Source: Oceanobacillus sojae
GTDB taxonomy: Bacteria; Bacillota; Bacilli; Bacillales; Amphibacillaceae
DNA: 64,000 nt
Direction: 5' to 3'
NCBI RefSeq assembly: GCF_900162665.1
Contig: NZ_LT727809.1
Coordinates: 183,539-247,538, forward strand
This document shows positions 8,015-17,417 of the stretch, one piece after another. The notes under the pieces are model-generated. The model ran no database searches. It was given only the letters and a program-made list of their open reading frames with translations, and was not told where the DNA came from. Positions within the stretch are counted from its first letter, which is position 1; each line of letters begins with the position of its first letter. The translations under genes were made by a program, and so were the position numbers.

Positions 8015-9763
8015 TTGAATATTTTTAAAAAATTAAAGCGTTTTTATTGGCCGTATAAGAAGTACTTTATTTGGTCAATTATTGGTATGCTTATCGTTAC
8101 AGTTATTACAGTCGTTTATCCAATTATACTTCAAATCACAATTGATGAAGTAGTTGCTGAACAGAGATATGGACTGATTCCTTATATCTGTGGAGCCTTT
8201 TTAGGCTTAATGATGATAAAAGGGGTATCCACTTTTTTCTTTCAGTATCTGGGCGATCTATTTGGAATGACTGCTGTATATAAGCTGCGTGAATCGTTAT
8301 ATGATAAGCTGCAGGCGCTTGCATTTAAGTATTATGATAATGCAAAAACAGGGGATATTATGTCCCGGCTGACTGCAGATGTGGAAGGGTTCCGTTTCTT
8401 TCTCTCAGTCGGTTTTGCAGAATTGATCCGAGTTGTTTCTTTGATGCTGATAAGTATTTCAGTTATGTTTTATTATTCTATTCCTCTAGCACTTATAACA
8501 ATGGCTGCAATGCCGTTTCTGGCATTTGTTGTTTATAAATTTGATAAACAGGTACATCCGGCCTTTCGCAGAATCAGACGTTCTTTTGGGAGATTAAATA
8601 CAAGGGTACAGGAAAACATAAGCGGAATGAATACAGTTAAGTCATTATCAAGAGAAGATTTTGAGATTGGCAGATTCTCTGAAAGTAATGATAATTATCG
8701 GCAAAAATATTTGTTTACATCCAGTTTGTGGGCAAAGTATTTCCCGGTAATGGAATTTATCGGGAATGTCAGTGCAGTTGTTTTATTAGCATTCGGTGGT
8801 ATTTTTGTAATAAACGGCTCCATGACGACAGGAGAATTAATGGCATTTTTCAGCCTTGTCTGGTTCATTATGGGACCACTTATGAATTTAGGATTTATCA
8901 TTAACCAATTTTCTCAGGCAAAGGCATCCGGAGAGCGGCTGCTGGAGATTCTGGAAGCACATGAAGACGTCGAAGAAAAACCTGATGCCATCGATAAAGA
9001 GATTCAGGGTCATGTAACATTTAAGAATGTGACGCTCACATATATTGAAGATGATGATGAAGCGTTGAAGCATATCAGCTTCGATGCCCCACCCGGCAAG
9101 ACGATTGGTTTAATCGGTGCAACTGGTTCCGGGAAAACAAGTATTACACAGCTGCTTACACGATTCTATGAGCCGGAGGAAGGAGAAGTCCTCGTTGACG
9201 GGCGTCCCGTTTCAGACTATAAGCTGAAAAGCCTTCGCAGTCAAATCGGATTTGTATTGCAGGAGCCATTCCTGTTCTCCACAACAATTAAAGAAAATAT
9301 TTCTTATGGTACCCCCGGAATTAAAGATGAAGATATTATAGCTGCGGCAAAAATGGCACAAGCACATGATTTTATTATGGAGCTTCCGGACGGATATGAT
9401 ACGCTTCTGGGAGAGAGGGGAATGGGTCTGTCTGGCGGTCAGAAACAGCGGATAGCAATTGCCCGCGCAATTTGTATTGACCCGAGTATTCTCGTTTTAG
9501 ATGATGCAACATCTGCAGTTGACATGCAAACAGAGCATAAAATTCAAAAGGCACTGCGGGAAGTAATGAAGAACCGTACTTCTTTTATTATTGCACACCG
9601 TATTTCTTCTTTGAAGCATGCAGATGAAATTTTAGTGCTGGAGGACGGCGAAATTGTCGAACGGGGCACCCATGATTTCTTATTAAATAATAATGGACCT
9701 TATGAACGTATTTATAATATCCAATATCAGGACCGCGAAGAAATTATGAGCGTGGCCCATTAA
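8015..9763 (+). CDS. ABC exporter half-transporter, degenerate-site subunit
   Basis: A 582-residue half-transporter: six membrane helices (about residues 15-310), then a nucleotide-binding domain with Walker A GATGSGKT, signature LSGGQKQR, Walker B LVLDDATSAVD and H-loop IIAHR. The Walker B ends in Asp where ATPases normally have the catalytic Glu. That is the hallmark of the non-hydrolytic subunit in heterodimeric exporters such as BmrC or TM287. Export of drugs or lipids is likely but the substrate cannot be read from sequence. The TTG start has AAAGGGGG upstream. The partner gene follows after 15 nt. Confidence 0.9.
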   Translation: MNIFKKLKRFYWPYKKYFIWSIIGMLIVTVITVVYPIILQITIDEVVAEQRYGLIPYICGAFLGLMMIKGVSTFFFQYLGDLFGMTAVYKLRESLYDKLQALAFKYYDNAKTGDIMSRLTADVEGFRFFLSVGFAELIRVVSLMLISISVMFYYSIPLALITMAAMPFLAFVVYKFDKQVHPAFRRIRRSFGRLNTRVQENISGMNTVKSLSREDFEIGRFSESNDNYRQKYLFTSSLWAKYFPVMEFIGNVSAVVLLAFGGIFVINGSMTTGELMAFFSLVWFIMGPLMNLGFIINQFSQAKASGERLLEILEAHEDVEEKPDAIDKEIQGHVTFKNVTLTYIEDDDEALKHISFDAPPGKTIGLIGATGSGKTSITQLLTRFYEPEEGEVLVDGRPVSDYKLKSLRSQIGFVLQEPFLFSTTIKENISYGTPGIKDEDIIAAAKMAQAHDFIMELPDGYDTLLGERGMGLSGGQKQRIAIARAICIDPSILVLDDATSAVDMQTEHKIQKALREVMKNRTSFIIAHRISSLKHADEILVLEDGEIVERGTHDFLLNNNGPYERIYNIQYQDREEIMSVAH

Positions 9764-9778
9764 AGGGGGTGGAGAATC

Positions 9779-11608
9779 TTGTCCAAAGTAAAAGAAACTA
9801 AAAAGCAAAGTAAACATTTAGAGAGGTTTCATTATACAGTAGATCAGGCAATTGAGAAGCCGTTTAACTGGAAGCAGATGTGGAGATTACTTCAGTTTTT
9901 GAAGCCATACTCAAAAACATACTTGCCGGGTGCGATTATGGCGATGTTTGTTGCTACTGCTGTCCGGTTAGCTATACCTATATTAATCGGTAAAGTAGCT
10001 GTAGATATAGCAATTGCCCAAAGCGATACTAATCTATTAGTCTATCTCGTAGCAGGTATTGCAATCCTTTATATAATCAGTTTTATTGCCAACCGTTTTC
10101 GGATAAAGTGGGTTAATATCCTGGGACAGAATGTAATTTATGATTTAAGACAAAAGCTGTTTTCTCATGTTCAGAGACTTTCCCACCGCTTTTTTGATAC
10201 TCGTTCAGCAGGATCAATACTTGTACGGATTTTAAATGATATCAATTCCTTACAGGAACTTTTTACAAACGGGATTATTAATCTGTTGATGGATATTTTA
10301 ATGTTAAGTGGAATTATTATTATTCTTTTCATCATGAGTCCGCCTTTAGCTTTGGCTGTTGTGATTGTTATTCCGCTGATGTTTATTATATCTACCACAT
10401 TAAGAAGAAAAATAAGACGTTCCTGGCAAATGGTCCGTCTGCAGCAATCCAGAATGAATTCGCATTTAAATGAAGGGCTTCAAGGTATGCGTATTACCCA
10501 ATCCTTCTCACAGGAAAAAGAAAATGCAGAATTCTTTGATGGAGTGAACAGCGGTTATTTTAACAGCTTCCGCGATGCAGCGAAAAAAAGTGCATTCTTC
10601 AGACCGCTTGTGGATATCTGCGATGCAGCAGGAACCATCATACTAATTGCGTTTGGCTCTTATTTAATTCTTAATGGAACAATTGAATTAGGAACATTTA
10701 TTTCTTTTGCCTTTTTCCTGGGGATGTTCTGGGAGCCTATTTCCAGACTGGGACAGATGTACAATCAGCTGTTAATGGCAATGGCGTCATCAGAACGTAT
10801 TTTTGAGTTCCTGGATGAACAGCCTAATGTTGCTGAAAAAGAAAATGCTTATGAAATTGAAAAAATGGATGGGAAAATTGAATTTGATCAAGTAGAATTT
10901 GCTTATAATGCGGATCGTTTAGCTTTAAAGAAAATTTCCCTGGATATTCAGGCGGGGCAGACGATTGCCTTAGTCGGCCATACAGGAAGCGGTAAATCGA
11001 CCATTGCCAATCTGATAAGCCGCTTCTATGATCCTACATCCGGTTCGGTAAAAGTCGATGGCCACGATCTGCGTGATGTCACGTTAGACAGCTTAAGGCA
11101 GCGGATCAGTGTAGTCCTTCAGGATACGTTTATTTTTTCAGGAACCATCATGGAAAATATTCGTTTTGGACGGCCGGATGCAACGGATGAAGAAGTAAAA
11201 GAAGCAGCAAAGGTTGTCGGTGCAGATAGTTTTATCAGCCGTTTAGCGAATGATTATGAGACAGAAGTAGAAGAACGGGGAAATATTTTATCTGCTGGAG
11301 AAAGGCAATTATTATCCTTTGCAAGAGCTTTGCTGGCAAATCCAAGTATTATTATATTGGATGAAGCAACAGCCAGTATTGATACAGAATCAGAAGTAAA
11401 AATCCAAAAGGCTCTGAAAAGATTGTTAAAAGGAAGAACTTCTATTATAATTGCGCATCGTCTGTCCACTATAAGAGAAGCAGACTGTATTTATGTTCTG
11501 GAACAAGGCAAGGTTTTAGAGTATGGAAGCCACCAAGAGTTAATGCAGCAGCATGGAAAATATTATGATCTTGTGAAATCACAGTTTACAATGCTGGATG
11601 CAATGTAG
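9779..11608 (+). CDS. ABC exporter half-transporter, catalytic-site subunit
   Basis: The 609-residue partner has an N-terminal extension, six membrane helices (about 40-335) and a nucleotide-binding domain with Walker A GHTGSGKS, Walker B IILDEATASID with the catalytic Glu, and H-loop IIAHR. Its signature reads LSAGERQL instead of LSGGQ. Paired with the first subunit this gives one canonical and one degenerate ATP site, the usual design of BmrCD/YknUV/YfiBC-type heterodimers. The TTG start follows AAGGGGGTGGAG. I did not assign a B. subtilis orthologue because several paralogous pairs fit equally well. Confidence 0.9.
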   Translation: MSKVKETKKQSKHLERFHYTVDQAIEKPFNWKQMWRLLQFLKPYSKTYLPGAIMAMFVATAVRLAIPILIGKVAVDIAIAQSDTNLLVYLVAGIAILYIISFIANRFRIKWVNILGQNVIYDLRQKLFSHVQRLSHRFFDTRSAGSILVRILNDINSLQELFTNGIINLLMDILMLSGIIIILFIMSPPLALAVVIVIPLMFIISTTLRRKIRRSWQMVRLQQSRMNSHLNEGLQGMRITQSFSQEKENAEFFDGVNSGYFNSFRDAAKKSAFFRPLVDICDAAGTIILIAFGSYLILNGTIELGTFISFAFFLGMFWEPISRLGQMYNQLLMAMASSERIFEFLDEQPNVAEKENAYEIEKMDGKIEFDQVEFAYNADRLALKKISLDIQAGQTIALVGHTGSGKSTIANLISRFYDPTSGSVKVDGHDLRDVTLDSLRQRISVVLQDTFIFSGTIMENIRFGRPDATDEEVKEAAKVVGADSFISRLANDYETEVEERGNILSAGERQLLSFARALLANPSIIILDEATASIDTESEVKIQKALKRLLKGRTSIIIAHRLSTIREADCIYVLEQGKVLEYGSHQELMQQHGKYYDLVKSQFTMLDAM

Positions 11609-11611
11609 TAG

Positions 11612-11650
11612 AAAGAAAGGGAACAGTTGATTAAACTGCTCCCTTTCTTT
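11612..11650 (+). terminator. Terminator of the ABC exporter operon
   Basis: AAAGAAAGGGA-CAGTT pairs with AACTG-TCCCTTTCTTT around a short loop, 4 nt after the second subunit's stop. Confidence 0.85.
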
Positions 11651-11694
11651 TATGCTATATGTTAATATAAATAGCAGAAGAATGGAGGTTTCAT

Positions 11695-12357
11695 ATGAAA
11701 AAGGATTTTGCAGTTATTGGGCTAGGCAGATTTGGAGGCAGCATTTGTAAGGAACTGAGCGATAAAGGAATGCATGTTCTGGCTATTGATTTGGATGAAG
11801 CTAAAGTGAATGAATATAAAAATATTGCTTATCATTCCGTTGTACTGGATGCAACCGATGAAGATGCATTGAAAGAAATCGGAATTACAAATTTTGACCA
11901 TGTTATCGTCGCTATCGGTGAAAATATTCAAGCAAGTATTTTGACAGCCGTTATATTAACTGATTTGGATATAAAAAGAATTACTGTCAAAGCACAGAAT
12001 GATTATCATGATAAAATATTAAACCGGATTGGCGTCCATCATGTTGTTCACCCGGAACGGGATATGGGAAAAAGGTTAGCACACAGCTTTATCTCAAATA
12101 ATATCTTAGAGTATCTGGAGCTGTCCAATGAGTACAGTATTGTAGAGGTTATTGCCGGCAGGAAAATGATTGGAAAGACTCTAATCTCACTTGATGTCCG
12201 GGCGAAGTTTGGATGTAATATTGTTGCAATAAAAAGCGGCTCAGAAATTGATGTTTCGCCTGAAGCGGACAAGCCTTTAAAAGAAGGGGATATACTTATA
12301 ATTATAGGAGCAGATCATGATATTAACAGGTTTGAAAAAGCCTTGATTTTTGACTGA
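11695..12357 (+). CDS. ktrC: Potassium channel gating subunit KtrC
   Basis: KtrC forms the cytosolic octameric ring that gates a KtrB/KtrD-type potassium channel. The 220-residue product has an RCK N-domain with the dinucleotide motif GLGRFGGS (near residue 9) and the acidic strand end AIDLDEAKV, then a TrkA-C ligand-binding domain (about 138-220). In this family ATP/ADP bind the N-domain and c-di-AMP the C-domain. GGAGG precedes the ATG. No channel subunit gene is adjacent, as for ktrC in B. subtilis. In B. subtilis adeC separates it from rnjA; here a methyltransferase gene sits in that gap. Confidence 0.9.
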   Translation: MKKDFAVIGLGRFGGSICKELSDKGMHVLAIDLDEAKVNEYKNIAYHSVVLDATDEDALKEIGITNFDHVIVAIGENIQASILTAVILTDLDIKRITVKAQNDYHDKILNRIGVHHVVHPERDMGKRLAHSFISNNILEYLELSNEYSIVEVIAGRKMIGKTLISLDVRAKFGCNIVAIKSGSEIDVSPEADKPLKEGDILIIIGADHDINRFEKALIFD

Positions 12358-12400
12358 AAATAAAAGAACCTTCCATTAGTGAAAGCTTCTTTTATTTTAA
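12354..12400 (+). terminator. Terminator after ktrC
   Basis: AAAATAAAAGAA-CTT-CA pairs with TG-AAG-TTCTTTTATTTT across a 4-nt loop. The symmetric A/T flanks could also serve the convergent gene at 12453. Confidence 0.75.
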
Positions 12401-12452
12401 TTCATTATAGAGAAAAAGAGCTTCAGTCTTTGAAATATATATACTAAAAAAA

Positions 12453-13067
12453 TTAATCGCTCAGGCGGTAGATAACGATTCGTTCATCCGGATTCAGCCA
12501 ATAAGCTTTTAGTTTTATCTCCATGAATAAATCAAATGGACTGTAGTAATCAAGAAATTGAATATAACTTTCGTGTGGATAATATAAGATAATATCTACT
12601 TCTCTTGGTATATTCTCTACAGATTTTTGGATGTTAGAGATAATATGTTTAAAAATTTGCACAGAAAAAGGATTGAAAAAGTAAAACCGGTTATCCTGAG
12701 GTTTAATTTGATATTCTTCAGCTAAACAACAGATAAATTGGATCTCGGACCCGTCGCTTTTAGAGCTTATTAATTGCTTATATGCTTGTAAATTATGCTC
12801 GGCATCATTAAAAAAATCTGAATCCATTTCAATTCCAGTAACAGATATATGCTGAAAATAATGAAGATAAAAAGGTAACCGTCCTTTTCCGCAGCCAAAG
12901 TCAATAACAGAGTCCTGCTTATCAAAGGTATAAGTTTTAGTTAATCTTTCCAAAGCACTGTATGGGGTAGGTTCATAAGGGTTGTAGTGATGTGATTCAG
13001 GATATATCGTTTTTTTATTTTCCATAGTATGAATATTTAACAGCTTATCATAATATTTATCTTTCAT
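12453..13067 (-). CDS. Class I SAM-dependent methyltransferase-like protein
   Basis: The 204-residue protein has a Rossmann-type motif I, VIDFGCGKGRLPFYL (near residue 54), followed by an acidic loop GIEMDSDF (near 78) that fits S-adenosylmethionine binding, and a conserved-looking FFNPFS block (near 130). The N-terminal YNPYEPTPYSALERL resembles uncharacterised Bacillaceae methyltransferases. The substrate is unknown. GAGG lies 9 nt before the ATG. It occupies the place of adeC between ktrC and rnjA in the B. subtilis order. Confidence 0.75.
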   Translation of the reverse strand: MKDKYYDKLLNIHTMENKKTIYPESHHYNPYEPTPYSALERLTKTYTFDKQDSVIDFGCGKGRLPFYLHYFQHISVTGIEMDSDFFNDAEHNLQAYKQLISSKSDGSEIQFICCLAEEYQIKPQDNRFYFFNPFSVQIFKHIISNIQKSVENIPREVDIILYYPHESYIQFLDYYSPFDLFMEIKLKAYWLNPDERIVIYRLSD

Positions 13068-13115
13068 TGCTTATACCTCTTTCTAAATAGACAACAGTGT
13101 TTGAATCATTTAAAG

Positions 13116-13161
13116 AAAGCTTCATTCACCTCATAAATTGTTTGAGGCGAATGAAGCTTTT
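13116..13161 (-). terminator. Terminator of the rpoY-rnjA transcript
   Basis: On the minus strand AAGCTTCATTCGCCTCA pairs with TGAGG-GAATGAAGCTT with one bulge, followed by TCTTTAAA. Confidence 0.8.
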
Positions 13162-13166
13162 GTTCT

Positions 13167-14834
13167 TTAAATTTCCATAATGATTGGTAATACCATTGGA
13201 CGACGCTTTGTTTTCTCATATAGGAACGGAGCAATCGTATCTGTAATTTCATTTTTAATTTCAGACCATTGTGTTGTCCGGCGTTCCATTACTTTTTCTA
13301 AATGCTTGGCAACAAGCTTTTGTGCATCGTTGATGAGGTCCTCAGATTCACGCATATAAACAAAGCCGCGGGAAATGATATCTGGACCTGCTTCAATTTT
13401 AAATTCCTTCATATTAATACTTACAACGACAATAACTAATCCTTCTTCCGAAAGAATTCGTCTGTCTCTCAGAACAATATTTCCGATATCGCCAATGCCA
13501 CTTCCATCTACATAAATAGAACCGGACGGGATTTTACCTGCAATTGAAGCTTGTTCTTTTCCAAGAGCCAGTACATCGCCATTATCCATGATAAACGAAT
13601 GATTTTCTTCAACTCCGCATAATTCAGCTAATTTGGTATGTTCTTTTAACATGCGGTATTCACCATGAATCGGCATGAAATATTTTGGCTTGATTAAGCG
13701 CAGCATAAGCTTCTGCTCTTCTTGACTTCCGTGACCGGATGTATGAATATTGCTCAGTTTCCCATGAATAACATCTGCTCCTGCACGATACAGCTTATTA
13801 ATTGTTCTGCTAACGCTGACAGTATTTCCAGGGATTGGTGATGATGAAAATACAACCGTGTCTCCAGGAATTAATTGAATTTGACGATGCGTTCCATTGG
13901 CAATTCGGGAAAGAGCTGCCATTGATTCGCCTTGTGAACCGGTACAGAGGATCGTTACTTCATTTGCCGGAAGACGATTAATTTGGTTTCCTTCAATAAA
14001 CGTATCTTTTGGAGCTTGGATATAACCCAAATCCAGACCGATGTTTATTGCGGATTCCATACTTCTTCCAAAGACAGCTACTTTACGGTTATGCTTAACG
14101 GCTGCTTCAACAACTTGCTGTAATCTATAGATATTAGACGCAAATGTAGCAAATATCAGTCTGCCATCAACACGGCTGAATATATCTTGGATGCTTTCAC
14201 CAACAACGCTTTCAGACATTGTAAATCCAGGTACTTCACTATTCGTACTATCGGATAGAAGACATAACACCCCTTCTTCGCCAATTTGAGCCATTTTAGA
14301 AAGGTTTGCAGGTTCGCCGACAGGGGTAAAGTCAAATTTGAAATCACCTGTATGCACAATATTTCCAGGCGGTGTTTTTACAACGACCCCAAATGAATCT
14401 GGAATACTGTGTGTCGTACGGAAAAAGCTTACGGAAGTCTTACGGAATTTAATAACATCATCTTCTTGAATGGAAATTAGCTTTGTGCTGCGTAATAAAC
14501 CATGTTCTTCCAGTTTATTACGGATTAAACCGATTGCTAATTTTCCAGCATAAATTGGCACATTAATTTGTTTTAATAAAAATGGGATTCCACCAATGTG
14601 ATCTTCGTGACCGTGTGTTACAAAAAGACCTTTAATTTTATCTTGGTTTTGTACAAGATAGGTGTAGTCCGGAATGACATAGTCAATACCAAGAAGCTCA
14701 TCCTCCGGGAATTTAATTCCTGCATCAATAAGGATGATTTCGTCTTGGAACTGAACTGCATACGTATTTTTACCGATTTCCCCAAGTCCGCCAAGGGCAA
14801 ATACAGCAGTCTGATCATTTTTCACAAACTTCAT
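13167..14834 (-). CDS. rnjA: Ribonuclease J1
   Basis: RNase J1 is the essential endo- and 5'-3' exoribonuclease of Bacillus mRNA decay. The 555-residue length matches. The beta-lactamase/beta-CASP core contains HGHEDH (His74, His76, Asp78, His79), TGDFKFD near 160 and a late GHGSQEEQ near 368. The C-terminal domain follows about residue 450. It starts 2 nt after the rpoY stop, so the two are cotranscribed and probably translationally coupled, as in other Bacilli. Confidence 0.97.
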   Translation of the reverse strand: MKFVKNDQTAVFALGGLGEIGKNTYAVQFQDEIILIDAGIKFPEDELLGIDYVIPDYTYLVQNQDKIKGLFVTHGHEDHIGGIPFLLKQINVPIYAGKLAIGLIRNKLEEHGLLRSTKLISIQEDDVIKFRKTSVSFFRTTHSIPDSFGVVVKTPPGNIVHTGDFKFDFTPVGEPANLSKMAQIGEEGVLCLLSDSTNSEVPGFTMSESVVGESIQDIFSRVDGRLIFATFASNIYRLQQVVEAAVKHNRKVAVFGRSMESAINIGLDLGYIQAPKDTFIEGNQINRLPANEVTILCTGSQGESMAALSRIANGTHRQIQLIPGDTVVFSSSPIPGNTVSVSRTINKLYRAGADVIHGKLSNIHTSGHGSQEEQKLMLRLIKPKYFMPIHGEYRMLKEHTKLAELCGVEENHSFIMDNGDVLALGKEQASIAGKIPSGSIYVDGSGIGDIGNIVLRDRRILSEEGLVIVVVSINMKEFKIEAGPDIISRGFVYMRESEDLINDAQKLVAKHLEKVMERRTTQWSEIKNEITDTIAPFLYEKTKRRPMVLPIIMEI

Positions 14835-14836
14835 TA

Positions 14837-15046
14837 TTATACGTTCTCCAATTCGAACTTGCCAGTACTTTTTTCGTATTCGAGATGTGCCTCATCTAAT
14901 ACTTGAATGTACTCAATGTTAATGTTACGGTCACTAATTTTGGATCTTGCTTCTCTTAAGGATTGCGCTTCTATATAAAGGCTCTCCGTGCGTTCTCTTA
15001 CAGGCACTTGATTTTGTGATGCCTGATATAATACTTTAAAAATCAT
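14837..15046 (-). CDS. rpoY: RNA polymerase epsilon subunit
   Basis: The 69-residue product matches the YkzG/RpoY family (DUF1447), a small RNA polymerase subunit of Firmicutes. Recognisable blocks are FKVLYQ at the start, [14 protein letters not shown] near residue 14 and the acidic end [24 protein letters not shown] lies close upstream of the ATG. It is always paired with rnjA in Bacillus, and here the genes are only 2 nt apart, tying transcription and RNA decay in one operon. Confidence 0.95.
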   Translation of the reverse strand: MIFKVLYQASQNQVPVRERTESLYIEAQSLREARSKISDRNINIEYIQVLDEAHLEYEKSTGKFELENV

Positions 15047-15189
15047 TTCATCTCTCCTTTAAAATTTAAAAACTTTATTTCATCAGGGTTATTATTTCGA
15101 TGTGTTATATTCCGTTATAAAAGGTAAGTTTCCGTCAGCTCACCTGAAAAATGGCTTTTACCGTTAAAAATTATTGTTTGGCGGTTTAA

Positions 15190-15276
15190 TTATTTATTAG
15201 TAGTTGGTACACGCCCCTCTTTGCCCAGTAAATCCTTTAAACGTTTTTTGAGTTTCTCTTTAAGACGTTTCAGCAT
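15190..15276 (-). CDS. Small cationic amphipathic peptide, hypothetical
   Basis: A 28-codon frame reads MLKRLKEKLKKRLKDLLG followed by KEGRVPTTNK. The first 18 residues place Leu at regular 3-4 spacing against Lys/Arg, an amphipathic helix. AAGGAG lies 12 nt upstream of the ATG, a slightly long but workable spacing. It lies about 140 nt upstream of rpoY on the same strand, so it could be a leader peptide gene or an independent small protein. I do not recognise a family. Expression is unproven. Confidence 0.5.
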   Translation of the reverse strand: MLKRLKEKLKKRLKDLLGKEGRVPTTNK

Positions 15277-15398
15277 AAGGACTCACTTCTCCTTCCGATA
15301 ATTTAGAAAAGCAAATTTAACCCTCTACCGTCCAATCCTCTTATCTATAGTATAGTACGAAATTGGAAAGAATTAAATAAAAAACGATAAATAATTAG

Positions 15399-15447
15399 AA
15401 AAACTCGAGTTTACCTCTCTTTTTTTGAGCGGATAAACTCGTTTTTT
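15399..15447. terminator. Bidirectional terminator between def and rpoY
   Basis: CGAGTTTA pairs with TAAACTCG. The hairpin is flanked by T runs on both strands. It lies about 140 nt downstream of def on the minus strand. Confidence 0.7.
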
Positions 15448-15584
15448 ATAAGGTCTTTCCTAGAAAGGCCGTGCTTTGACGTTATAATAAATAATTGTCT
15501 GAGCGAATCGTATAAACTATTTCTATCATCGTCTAAATCAACAAAATTATACAGTTTTGAAAAGAAATATCATTTAGATCTCCG

Positions 15585-16136
15585 TCAGCTTATCTCGATT
15601 GCATTATCCGGAATAGCGAAAGGATTGTTTTCATTGATCCGATCAAAAAACATAACACCATTCAAATGATCGATTTCATGCTGGAATACAACAGCTGGAT
15701 AATCTTTCAGCCGGAGCTTCACAGGATTATCATTAATATCTGTTGCAGTTATTGTAATACGGGCATGTCTTGGGACATATCCTTCTATTACACGGTCAAC
15801 AGATAAACAACCTTCTCCATTTTGTAAATAGGACTGCTCTACAGAATGGCTGATAATTTTAGGGTTGGCTAATCCCATGCTGTATTTTTTCCCTTTACTG
15901 TCTTCAAAGTGCAGTGCAATCAATTGCTTTTCTACACCCAGCTGTGGTGCTGCCAGGCCGACTCCGGCTCTTAAATTATATTGTTCGGCAATTTCGTCAT
16001 CTTGACTGTTTTTTAGGAATTGAAGCATGTCTCCTAATAACTGTTTATCATCTTCGGATAATGGAACATCGACCTTTGCTGCTTTTTTAGTTAAAGAAGG
16101 GTGTCCTTCTCTGACAATATCATTCATTGTTATCAT
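15585..16136 (-). CDS. def: Peptide deformylase
   Basis: Peptide deformylase removes the N-terminal formyl group from nascent proteins. All three motifs are present: GVGLAAPQ (near 58), EGCLSV with metal ligand Cys110, and HEIDH with ligands His153 and His157 and catalytic Glu154. The 183-residue length and the long insertion mark the Gram-positive type 2 enzyme (DefB/YkrB). I placed the start at the ATG at 16136 because AAAGGAG lies 8 nt upstream. The frame can be extended to a GTG at 16184, but that codon lies in the inverted repeat end of a mobile-like element. ykrA, found next to it in B. subtilis, is absent. Confidence 0.95.
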   Translation of the reverse strand: MITMNDIVREGHPSLTKKAAKVDVPLSEDDKQLLGDMLQFLKNSQDDEIAEQYNLRAGVGLAAPQLGVEKQLIALHFEDSKGKKYSMGLANPKIISHSVEQSYLQNGEGCLSVDRVIEGYVPRHARITITATDINDNPVKLRLKDYPAVVFQHEIDHLNGVMFFDRINENNPFAIPDNAIEIS

Positions 16137-16164
16137 GTTTATGACTCCTTTTATAGATTTATCT

Positions 16165-16428
16165 TTATAATTCAACTTTCGCACCTAAGAATAAACACAC
16201 TAACCTTGCTGTTCCAAGATGTACATGGTCTCTATTAACATACTTGCTTTTAGTTAACTTATCTTTTTATATTTTGAACAGGTTATTGTGTATAGCTTCC
16301 GCTCCGGCCAACCACTCCGCTTTACACTTTACCTTCTATCTTTGTTAACAGATATATGGAAGAGATGATCAACCCCTGTTTCTATGAATAGGAAGTTTCT
16401 TTTTAAAGTGCGAAAGTTGAGTTTATAA
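16165..16428. repeat. MITE-like element with about 20-bp terminal inverted repeats
   Basis: TTATAATTCAACTTTCGCAC at 16165-16184 is the inverse of GTGCGAAAGTTGAGTTTATAA at 16408-16428, with one one-base gap and one mismatch. The similarity continues weakly inward. The 264-bp unit has no ORF of note. Its left end lies about 15 bp upstream of the def ribosome binding site, so it forms the def leader and may supply its promoter. A related single end occurs at 44546-44562. Confidence 0.6.
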
Positions 16429-16657
16429 CACATTAAAAATTTATGTTAGACAAGTCTGTTGCTTATAGTAACACATATTTGAATGAAGGTTATTTCATAT
16501 TATAAAATAGGAGAAGAAGATGTAAAAGCTTTTCGTCTTTTCTTCCCTGATTCGCAGTGAGTATGTTACAATTTTATTCATGTATAGATTAAAAAGCATC
16601 AGATTTTAAATGAACGATTAGAAAGAGAAAAGAAATATACATATTGGAGGTTTTTTT

Positions 16658-17329
16658 GTGTCAAAAAAGATTTATATGTTTGCAATCATTATTTCATCTT
16701 TACTGTTAGTTACCGCATGCAGTAGTAAATCTTCTGAAGAAAAAATACATGATCATTTGGAAGAAGCGATTAATTTGGAAGAAGATTACGAAACGCTTCA
16801 AGGAGAAATTGGCGAGCTTGAACTGCAGGAGAAAGAAATATTTAATCAGATTGTGGATTTAGATATGGAGCAATTTGATGAAATTCAGAAAAAGTCAAAG
16901 GAAGCGGTTGAGCTCTCTAATCAGAAACAGGAGAAGCTGGGTGAAGAAAGGGAAAGTATAGAAGCATCAGAGGAAGAGTTTGTCCAGGTTGAATCTATTA
17001 TTACAGATTTAGAGGATGAAAATGTAAAGCAGGATGCGGAAGAAATGTATGAGATTATGACAAACCGCTACGCAGCATATTATGATTTGAACGATACTTA
17101 TCAAACTTCTGTAGAGCAGGAAATAGAACTATATGAAATGCTGCAGCTGGAAGAACTTGAACAGGAAGAAGTAACAGCTCATTTAGAAGCCCTAAATGAA
17201 AATTACGAAAAAATTATTTCATTAAACGAAGAATTTAATCAATTGACAGCAGAATACAACGATGCAAAACGTGCATTTTATGAGGCTTCTGACCTGAATG
17301 TGAGCTATGAAGACGAAACAGATGAATAA
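16658..17329 (+). CDS. ykyA: YkyA family lipoprotein
   Basis: A 223-residue lipoprotein with a signal ending in LLVTAC (Cys21). The rest is highly acidic and almost entirely helical, with long coiled-coil stretches (for example residues 28-120 and 145-205). This fits the YkyA family of putative cell-wall-associated lipoproteins, whose function is unknown. It sits directly upstream of pdhA as in B. subtilis, though a terminator and a repeat separate the two. GGAGG at 16646-16650 supports the GTG start. Confidence 0.88.
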   Translation: MSKKIYMFAIIISSLLLVTACSSKSSEEKIHDHLEEAINLEEDYETLQGEIGELELQEKEIFNQIVDLDMEQFDEIQKKSKEAVELSNQKQEKLGEERESIEASEEEFVQVESIITDLEDENVKQDAEEMYEIMTNRYAAYYDLNDTYQTSVEQEIELYEMLQLEELEQEEVTAHLEALNENYEKIISLNEEFNQLTAEYNDAKRAFYEASDLNVSYEDETDE

Positions 17330-17341
17330 GCAAAATGATAA

Positions 17342-17385
17342 GACACCCTATACCGTTGCAATAATGGTATAGGGTGTTATTTTTA
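17342..17385 (+). terminator. Terminator after ykyA
   Basis: ACACCCTATACC and GGTATAGGGTGT form a perfect 12-bp stem with an 11-nt loop and a T-rich tail. Confidence 0.92.
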
Positions 17386-17417
17386 TTAAATAGTAATACA
17401 GACGGGTATTTTTATAA

